Below are positions 12,764-17,754 of a stretch of 17,754 bases of DNA, in pieces. The position numbers and the translations under genes are program-made. The number at the start of each line of letters is the position of its first letter. Position 1 is the stretch's first letter. The notes beneath the pieces are model-generated. The model saw nothing but the letters and a program-made list of their open reading frames with translations, was not told the origin of the DNA and made no database searches. The stretch is from a bacterium (lineage in GTDB: Bacteria > Actinomycetota > Acidimicrobiia > Spongiisociales > UBA11373), in assembly GCA_013202595.1 (NCBI GenBank), contig JABMPV010000435.1, forward strand, positions 1-17,754, read 5' to 3'.

Positions 12764-15072
12764 GCGACTTCACCACGATCGGCTTCAACGAACGCAAGGT
12801 GGATGGCGACAGCCTGGTGACGGGCAAGCCCGTCTTCGCAGGTGATCTCGACCTCGACCACGTTCTGCACCTCGCGCTGCTGGCCAGCCCCCACGCCCAC
12901 GCAAAGATCGTCTCGATCGACACTTCGCGGGCCGAGGCACTCGAAGGCGTCGAACTGGTGCTCGACCACAGGAACACCCCGCCGACCCGTTACACCACGG
13001 CGGGCCAGGGATACCCCGAGCCGAGCCCCTACGACGCCCGCATGTTCGACACGACCGTCAGGTTCGTCGGAGACCGGGTGGCAGTCGTCGCCGCCGACAC
13101 TCTGGAGATTGCCAGGGAGGCGTGCGGACTCATCGACGTCGAGTGGGAGTTGCTGCCACCGGTCCTGTCCATCGATGATTCCATCGCCGAGGGCGCGACC
13201 ATCGTCCACCCCGAGGAAGACGCCAGCGGTATCTTCGACGCGGCGCGCAACATCGCCGGAGCCGTCGAGGCCGTCGTCGGCAACGTCGAAGCCGGCTTCG
13301 CGGATAGCGACATCGTGGTGGAGACCACGTGTGAGACCCAGTATGCGCAGCATGTCCCGCTCGAACCCCACATCGCCCAGTCGTGGATGGACGAGCACGG
13401 GCGTCTGGTCATCTACACCAGCACCCAGGTGCCCTTCCATGCCAGGCGGATCGTCTCGCGGGTCCTCGACATCCCCGTCCATCGCGTGCGGGTCATCAAG
13501 CCCCGCCTCGGCGGTGGCTTCGGTGTGAAACAGGAGATCCTGCAGGAGGACGTCCTCGGATTGGTGACACTCCGGACCGGGCGCCCCGCCAGGTGGGAGT
13601 ACAGCCGCAAGGAGGAGTTCGTCTCTTCACGGACCCGCCACCCCATGCGTGTGAGAGTGAAGGTGGGAGCGACTTCCGATGGGATGATCACGGCGCTCGA
13701 GATGGACGCCATCAGCAACAGCGGCGGGTATGGCACCCACGGGCTGACCGTGCTGTCGAACGCCGGTTCCAAGACCTTGCCGATGTACAACAAGGCAGAG
13801 CACATCAAGTTCTCCGGCAAGGCCGTCTACACCACGATGCCGGTCGGCGGCGCGTACCGGGGATACGGCGCCACCCAGGGCTGCTTCCCCCTCGAGACCG
13901 CCATCGACGAGGTCGCTGTAAGGCTCGGCGTCGACCCACTCGAACTGCGCAGGCGCAATCACATCCGCACAGGGGAGACGTCCCCGCTGTTCGAGGAGTT
14001 GGGCGAAGGCCGCAAGGGCGTCGAGATGACCATCTCGTCGTGCGAACTGGGCAAGTGCCTCGACTCCGGTGCCGAGTTGTTCGGCTGGGAAGCCAAGCGG
14101 TCCAGACCAAAGGACGAGGGTCGGGTGCGCCGCGGCATCGGGCTGTCCATCCACATGCAGGGCTCGGGCATCCCCGAGGTCGACATGGGCGCGGCATCGA
14201 TCAAGATGAACGACGACGGGTCCATCAACCTCCACGTGGGGGCAACCGACCTCGGCACCGGATCCGACACGATCTTGGCCCAGATGGCAGCAGAGGTGCT
14301 CGGCCTTCCATTGGGCAAGGTGATCGTCCTGTCGTCCGACACCGACCTCACTCCGTTCGACGTCGGGGCGTACGCATCGTCCACCACCTACGTGTCCGGC
14401 ACAGCCGTGGTCCGGGCAGCCACCGATGTCAAGCAGCAGGTGCTCGAAGTCGCCGCAGCAATGCTCGGCTCCCCTGCCGACGGGCTGATGCTGGGCGACG
14501 AGCGGGTCACCTCGCCAGACGGCCAGAGCGTCACGCTGGCAGAGATCAATCTGCGCTCGCTGTATGGAGCCGACCAGAAGCAGATCGCAGCCACGGCATC
14601 GTTCGTGCCGTCGGAGTCACCTCCGCCATTCATGGCCTCGTTCGTCGAGGTCGAGGTCGACATCGTGACGGGCAAGGTCACCCTGCTCGACTACGTGGCA
14701 GCCGTGGACTGCGGACAGGCCATCAACCCGGCCATGGCAGAAGGCCAGGTGGAGGGAGCGCTTGCCAACGGCATCGGATACGCGCTGATGGAGGAGATGG
14801 TCTTCGACGGCAGCGGCAGGGTGCGCAACGCCGACATGGCTCGCTACAAGCTACCGGGGACCCTCGACCTCGCCCCGATCAAGGTGATCCTGGTCGAGAG
14901 CCACGACCCGACGGGGCCGATGGGCGCGAAGTCCGTCGGCGAAATCGGCATCAACGGGCCGATCCCGAGCATCGCCAACGCCATCTACGACGCCATCGGA
15001 ATCCGCCTCACCGAGACACCCTTCTCACCCGAGAAGGTGTGGCGGGCCATGCGCGACGCAGGGATCGAGTAG
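12760..15072 (+). CDS. Molybdopterin-binding catalytic subunit, xanthine-dehydrogenase family
   Basis: The 770-residue product is a XdhA/XdhD/CoxL-family large subunit that hydroxylates a carbon next to a ring nitrogen or an aldehyde using water. It shows the family glycine-rich motif RLGGGFGVKQ (249-258), AYRGYGATQ (365-373), GATDLGTGSDT in the cofactor region, and the catalytic Glu728 in GAKSVGEIG. The active-site loop is AYRGYG and not AYRCSFR, so it is not a form I CO dehydrogenase. The genomic company (YgfK, SsnA, YgeW) suggests a purine or similar heterocycle as substrate, but nicotinate-like compounds cannot be excluded. The ATG at 12760 overlaps the preceding gene by ATGA and has GGAGG just upstream; the open frame extends to 12424, but that part is antisense-style low-complexity read-through and is discarded. 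No accessory XdhC/MocA-type maturation gene is adjacent. Confidence 0.92.
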   Translation: MSDFTTIGFNERKVDGDSLVTGKPVFAGDLDLDHVLHLALLASPHAHAKIVSIDTSRAEALEGVELVLDHRNTPPTRYTTAGQGYPEPSPYDARMFDTTVRFVGDRVAVVAADTLEIAREACGLIDVEWELLPPVLSIDDSIAEGATIVHPEEDASGIFDAARNIAGAVEAVVGNVEAGFADSDIVVETTCETQYAQHVPLEPHIAQSWMDEHGRLVIYTSTQVPFHARRIVSRVLDIPVHRVRVIKPRLGGGFGVKQEILQEDVLGLVTLRTGRPARWEYSRKEEFVSSRTRHPMRVRVKVGATSDGMITALEMDAISNSGGYGTHGLTVLSNAGSKTLPMYNKAEHIKFSGKAVYTTMPVGGAYRGYGATQGCFPLETAIDEVAVRLGVDPLELRRRNHIRTGETSPLFEELGEGRKGVEMTISSCELGKCLDSGAELFGWEAKRSRPKDEGRVRRGIGLSIHMQGSGIPEVDMGAASIKMNDDGSINLHVGATDLGTGSDTILAQMAAEVLGLPLGKVIVLSSDTDLTPFDVGAYASSTTYVSGTAVVRAATDVKQQVLEVAAAMLGSPADGLMLGDERVTSPDGQSVTLAEINLRSLYGADQKQIAATASFVPSESPPPFMASFVEVEVDIVTGKVTLLDYVAAVDCGQAINPAMAEGQVEGALANGIGYALMEEMVFDGSGRVRNADMARYKLPGTLDLAPIKVILVESHDPTGPMGAKSVGEIGINGPIPSIANAIYDAIGIRLTETPFSPEKVWRAMRDAGIE

Positions 15073-15100
15073 GCGTTCTAGTCGACGACTCCGCCGATGC

Positions 15101-15286
15101 TCAGGTCAGTCGAGTCCATATGCACCAGGCCTTGGAGCCGGGATCTCCCTGCGGTCCCGGGTCGCCCTGCGGTCCCGGGTCGCCCTGTGGTCCTGCAGCA
15201 CCTGGGGCACCCTTGGGGCCGGGGACTCCCGCGAAATTGGCGGCGTGAAGTCCATCCACCCTGTCTGCATCCAGCAAGTCGACCAT
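15101..15286 (-). CDS. Collagen-like mini-protein, 61 residues
   Basis: The product has a 'VDGLHAANFAG' leader typical of actinobacterial collagen-like proteins. About ten Gly-X-Y triplets follow (GVPGPKGAPGAAGPQGDPG, then GPQGDP repeats), and the short tail is SKAWCIWTRLT with one Cys. No signal peptide or ribosome site is visible. The ATG at 15284-15286 lies 15 bases after the stop of the Rieske/glutamate-synthase gene, so it may be co-transcribed with it. Typical proteins of this style are much longer, with a secretion signal and a C-terminal globular domain. It is probably a remnant of a larger gene, though a genuine small protein cannot be ruled out. Confidence 0.5.
   Translation of the reverse strand: MVDLLDADRVDGLHAANFAGVPGPKGAPGAAGPQGDPGPQGDPGPQGDPGSKAWCIWTRLT
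15147..15200. repeat. 18-bp tandem repeat encoding Gly-Pro-Gln-Gly-Asp-Pro
   Basis: CCCTGCGGTCCCGGGTCG occurs at 15147-15164 and again, identically, at 15165-15182. A degenerate third unit runs to about 15200. On the minus strand the units encode the collagen triplets GPQGDP. The identity of the first two at DNA level suggests recent slippage. Confidence 0.85.
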
Positions 15287-15301
15287 GACGCCGGTGAGCG
15301 G

Positions 15302-16930
15302 CTACCGGCCCGCGTCGAGGCCGCCGTAGGGCACGCCGGCGAGGTGGTGCATCTCCCGATCGAAGGTCGTGAGGTCGGTTCGATCGAACTCGGAGAGATG
15401 CGAGTGACCGCACGCCCTGGCCATCACCTTCATCAGTTCGACCGACGTACTCAGGTAACCATGCAGACGATGAGCCGCCTGGTCGACCGGCAGCCGGGAC
15501 CGCAGGTGCGCCTGCTGGGTGGCGATCCCCACGGGGCAGTTGTTGGTATTGCATGCACGCATGCCGAGACACCCGATGGCCTGCATCGCGGCATTCGAGA
15601 TGGCCACGGCATCTGCTCCGAGTGCGAGCGCCTTGGCGAAGTCGGTGTGGGTGCGCAGCCCACCGGTGACCACCAGCGTGACATCACCGGCTCCGGATAC
15701 GTCGAGATGGCGACGCGCCCTGGCCAACGCAGGGATGGTGGGCACCGAGATGTGATCGCGGAACAGCGCGGGTGCGGCACCCGTTCCCCCTCCCCTTCCG
15801 TCGAGGATGATGTAGTCCACCCCGATGGCGAGCGCGGCATCGATGTCATCTTCGATGTGCTGGGCCGACATCTTGACGCCGATCGGTATCCCCCCGGTCG
15901 TCTCACGGACCTCGGCGGCGATCGCCCGGAACCCGTCGATGTCGTCGACGTCGACGAACCTCGCCGGTGACACGGCGGCCTGACCCGGTTCGAGTCCCCG
16001 CACCTCGGCGATTCGGCCCGTGACCTTCTCACCCGGAAGATGCCCACCCGTTCCCGTCTTGGCAGCCTGTCCGAGCTTGAAGTGGAGAGCCTGAGCCTTG
16101 GCCGCCGCTTCGAGCGACCAGGCGAACCTGCCCGAGGCCAGCTCATACAGGTAGCGGGAGTTGGCGGCTTGCTCTTCGGGAAGCATCCCTCCCTCTCCCG
16201 AGCAGATCCCCGTCCCCGCCATCTCGGCCCCCGTCGCAAGGGAGACCTTGGCCTCCTCTGACAGCGCACCGAAGCTCATGTCCGACACGAACAGGGGAAT
16301 CTCCAGATGGAGGGGCCTGGCGGCACCGGGGCCGATGGTGATGTCGGTCCCAACCGACTCGCCGTCGAGTCGGGGAAAGCGCGCCAGTTGCGCTGTGACG
16401 AACTGGATATCATCCCACCTCGGGAGCATGTGGCCCGGCACGCCCATCGAGACGATCGGCCCATGGGCGCCGCCCGCAGCGGCATCCCCGTCGGCGAGGC
16501 TCCTGATCAGGCCGACGTAAGGCTCATCACGGGTGCCGTGGAGATCCTGATACGCCCCCTGGTATGCCTCCCTGTCGAATGCCTGAGGATGATCCCGGGT
16601 CCAGGAGTCGACCTCATCGAGGTCGACGAACAGGCCATCACCCTCGACCCACGACGTGAATCGCTCGAGTCGTTCATCGTTCTTGTACGCCGAGACTCCG
16701 GTTGCGACGCGATAGTCCCAGCCGTGCAGACCACAGATGAGGTTGTCGCCTTCCACCCGGCCGTCGGCCAGCAGTGCGCCCCTGTGCAGACAGCGGCCGT
16801 ACAGAACCGAGTGCTCGTCACCCGCCCGGATCACGACCAGGTCGACATCGCCGACCAGCACCCCGACGGGGTCACGATCGGGGACGTCGCTCCATGTGGC
16901 AATCAGATGCGGCCGCATCCGGAGGACCAT
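15302..16930 (-). CDS. Rieske and glutamate-synthase-type FMN/3Fe-4S fusion protein
   Basis: The N-terminal third is a Rieske 2Fe-2S domain with the CXH...CX2H ligands C47, H49, C66, H69 (GRCLHRG and CGLHGWDY). The remainder, from about residue 170, is the FMN-binding barrel of glutamate synthase: SDMSFGALSEEAK, KLGQAAKTGTGGHLPG, DGRGGGTGAAP and the 3Fe-4S cysteines C454, C460, C465 in CLGMRACNTNNC. The glutaminase (class II amidotransferase) and C-terminal GXGXG domains of true GltB are absent, so it may use free ammonia or a different substrate. The Rieske part probably brings in electrons. The ATG at 16928-16930 was chosen because the protein-like sequence begins there; ATG 16916-16918 is an alternative, and neither has a strong ribosome site. 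Its neighbour on one side is an unrelated secreted protein. A link to nitrogen handling in the purine island is only inferred. Confidence 0.87.
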   Translation of the reverse strand: MVLRMRPHLIATWSDVPDRDPVGVLVGDVDLVVIRAGDEHSVLYGRCLHRGALLADGRVEGDNLICGLHGWDYRVATGVSAYKNDERLERFTSWVEGDGLFVDLDEVDSWTRDHPQAFDREAYQGAYQDLHGTRDEPYVGLIRSLADGDAAAGGAHGPIVSMGVPGHMLPRWDDIQFVTAQLARFPRLDGESVGTDITIGPGAARPLHLEIPLFVSDMSFGALSEEAKVSLATGAEMAGTGICSGEGGMLPEEQAANSRYLYELASGRFAWSLEAAAKAQALHFKLGQAAKTGTGGHLPGEKVTGRIAEVRGLEPGQAAVSPARFVDVDDIDGFRAIAAEVRETTGGIPIGVKMSAQHIEDDIDAALAIGVDYIILDGRGGGTGAAPALFRDHISVPTIPALARARRHLDVSGAGDVTLVVTGGLRTHTDFAKALALGADAVAISNAAMQAIGCLGMRACNTNNCPVGIATQQAHLRSRLPVDQAAHRLHGYLSTSVELMKVMARACGHSHLSEFDRTDLTTFDREMHHLAGVPYGGLDAGR

Positions 16931-16991
16931 AACGGAGGCTTTCGCCTGTCCGCTGCGGGTCCCTCCGGGGCGCTCCTCACAAGGGCCCTCG
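16931..16991. promoter_or_regulatory. Short intergenic region with an AGGCTTTCGCCT hairpin
   Basis: This is 61 bases between the RTX gene and the Rieske/glutamate-synthase gene, both on the minus strand. The hairpin AGGC-TTTC-GCCT at 16936-16947 shares the CTTTCG core with the motifs at 1684 and 11373. It ends only five bases before the ATG at 16930 (minus-strand reading), where it could hinder ribosome binding. No clear terminator for the RTX gene is seen. Confidence 0.35.
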
Positions 16992-17754
16992 CTACGGCAC
17001 GCCGCTGATGCGCTCGCAGGCGATAGCCACATCGGCCGGGCCGAGACTCCCGTTGCAGCGGTCGTCCTTGCCGAGACCGCCGTCCATACGGTCGTTGCCG
17101 AGCCTTCCCTGGAGCCGGTCGTTGCCTCCGCCCCCGTACATCTTGTCATTCCCGCGATGGCCTATCAGAAGATCTGCTCCGGCATCTCCCCACATGCGGT
17201 CATTGCCATTGGCTCCCCGGATCACATCGTTGCCGTCGCCACCGCAGAGGATGTCGTGACCACTGAGCCCATTGATCACGTCGTCGCCGCCCCTCCCGTG
17301 GATGACGTCGCGTGCGCTGGTGCCGTTGATGACGTCGTCGCCCTCGGTCGAGTCGAACTGGGTGGGCAGGTTCCCGGCGCATCGGGGGCCGGTGTACAGG
17401 CGGATCGTGTCGGAGGTATTCGTCCTAATGCCCGCCTGGTTCTCCGCTTGCACCCAGACTTGCTTGATACCGTCACCGACGGGAAGCGTCACCGTGCCTG
17501 ATCCGGAGGGTGCTTGCCACGGTTCGAAATCGAAGGTGCCATCGGTGGAGAAGCGCATGCGACGGATGCCGGTCTGCGGATCGGAAGCCGTGATGGCGAG
17601 CGACACCGGCCGATCGGTGGTGATGGCCGCTCCCGCATCGATGGTCAGCCCGACCGTCGGCCCCGTCACGTCCCGATACACCTGCACGCTGCCGTTGCCC
17701 GTTCGGTGCAAGATCACGAACCCGAGCCAGTCTGTCTCCGACGCAACATACGAG
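16992..17754 (-). CDS. Secreted Ig-like/RTX calcium-binding protein, 5' end outside the window
   Basis: The frame is open to the right edge, so only the C-terminal 253 or so codons are present. A GTG at 17715-17717 is not needed as a start, because coding sequence (SETDWLGFVILH) continues upstream of it. First comes an Ig-like/beta-sandwich repeat (TGPTVGLTIDAG to SDTIRLYTGP) of the kind that precedes cell-surface modules. Then come about ten RTX nonapeptides of the GGXGXDXXX type (GGDGNDVIR, GANGNDRMW, GGGGNDRLQ, GRLGNDRMD), which bind calcium and form a beta-roll outside the cell. Unlike classical RTX toxins it ends shortly after the roll with a Cys-containing tail (DDRCNGSLGPADVAIACERI). 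The two tail cysteines could form a disulfide. Function beyond secretion is unknown. Confidence 0.88.
   Translation of the reverse strand, partial: SYVASETDWLGFVILHRTGNGSVQVYRDVTGPTVGLTIDAGAAITTDRPVSLAITASDPQTGIRRMRFSTDGTFDFEPWQAPSGSGTVTLPVGDGIKQVWVQAENQAGIRTNTSDTIRLYTGPRCAGNLPTQFDSTEGDDVINGTSARDVIHGRGGDDVINGLSGHDILCGGDGNDVIRGANGNDRMWGDAGADLLIGHRGNDKMYGGGGNDRLQGRLGNDRMDGGLGKDDRCNGSLGPADVAIACERISGVP

Noticed and set aside
12760..15072. Carbon monoxide dehydrogenase (CoxMSL)
   Set aside because: The FAD, 2Fe-2S, Mo gene order matches coxMSL, but the form I loop AYRCSFR is absent (AYRGYG here).
13383..15248. Long 621-codon plus-strand frame overlapping the molybdopterin subunit
   Set aside because: It lies in another frame of a well-supported gene, is Arg/His/Gly-rich with no domain, and reflects GC-biased third positions.

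Overview
The window is GC-rich. It has Shine-Dalgarno sites of the AGGAGG/GGAGG type, tightly packed operons with TGATG and ATGA start/stop overlaps, and GTG/TTG start options. These traits, and the look of the proteins (collagen-like 'VDGLHAANFAG' leader, FG-GAP repeats fused to an L,D-transpeptidase, RTX repeats), suggest an actinobacterium, possibly of the Acidimicrobiia type. That placement is inference, since the window contains no rRNA or ribosomal protein gene.

Left flank (1-3570). A secreted FG-GAP-repeat/L,D-transpeptidase gene on the minus strand is split by a single in-frame TGA. It is divergent from a membrane-anchored M28-type metallopeptidase on the plus strand. The 311-base region between them holds hairpins and one very strong intrinsic terminator that overlaps the nominal start of the peptidase.

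Central catabolic island (3567-15072). Two divergent operons meet at 11294-11447. The minus-strand operon runs: aspartate-carbamoyltransferase-like protein, YgeW-type knotted carbamoyltransferase, threonine-synthase-like PLP enzyme, a second 485-residue fold-type-II PLP enzyme, a 5'-truncated SsnA-type amidohydrolase, and a short YgfK-type iron-sulfur oxidoreductase. The plus-strand operon encodes the FAD, 2Fe-2S and molybdopterin subunits of a xanthine-dehydrogenase-family hydroxylase. YgeW, YgfK, SsnA and an XDH-type hydroxylase also occur together in the E. coli xdh/yge/ygf locus and in gut purine/urate-degradation clusters. The island is therefore best read as a variant purine (or related N-heterocycle) breakdown pathway: hydroxylation by the Mo enzyme, reduction by YgfK, ring deamination or opening by SsnA, carbamoyl transfer by the two transcarbamoylases, and elimination chemistry by the two PLP enzymes. 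The E. coli partners YgeX, YgeY, HyuA and carbamate kinase are not in the window. Extra paralogs stand in their place.

A striking scar lies between the 485-residue PLP gene and ssnA. Two identical 80-bp units, plus a 37-bp partial copy inside the PLP gene, repeat the 3' end of the PLP gene. The amidohydrolase has lost about 50 N-terminal residues at this junction.

Right flank (15073-17754). On the minus strand are a Rieske + glutamate-synthase-type FMN/3Fe-4S fusion, a 61-codon collagen-like mini-ORF just downstream of it, and the C-terminal part of a secreted Ig-like/RTX calcium-binding protein that runs off the right edge. A CTTTCG-centred hairpin motif recurs in three intergenic regions.
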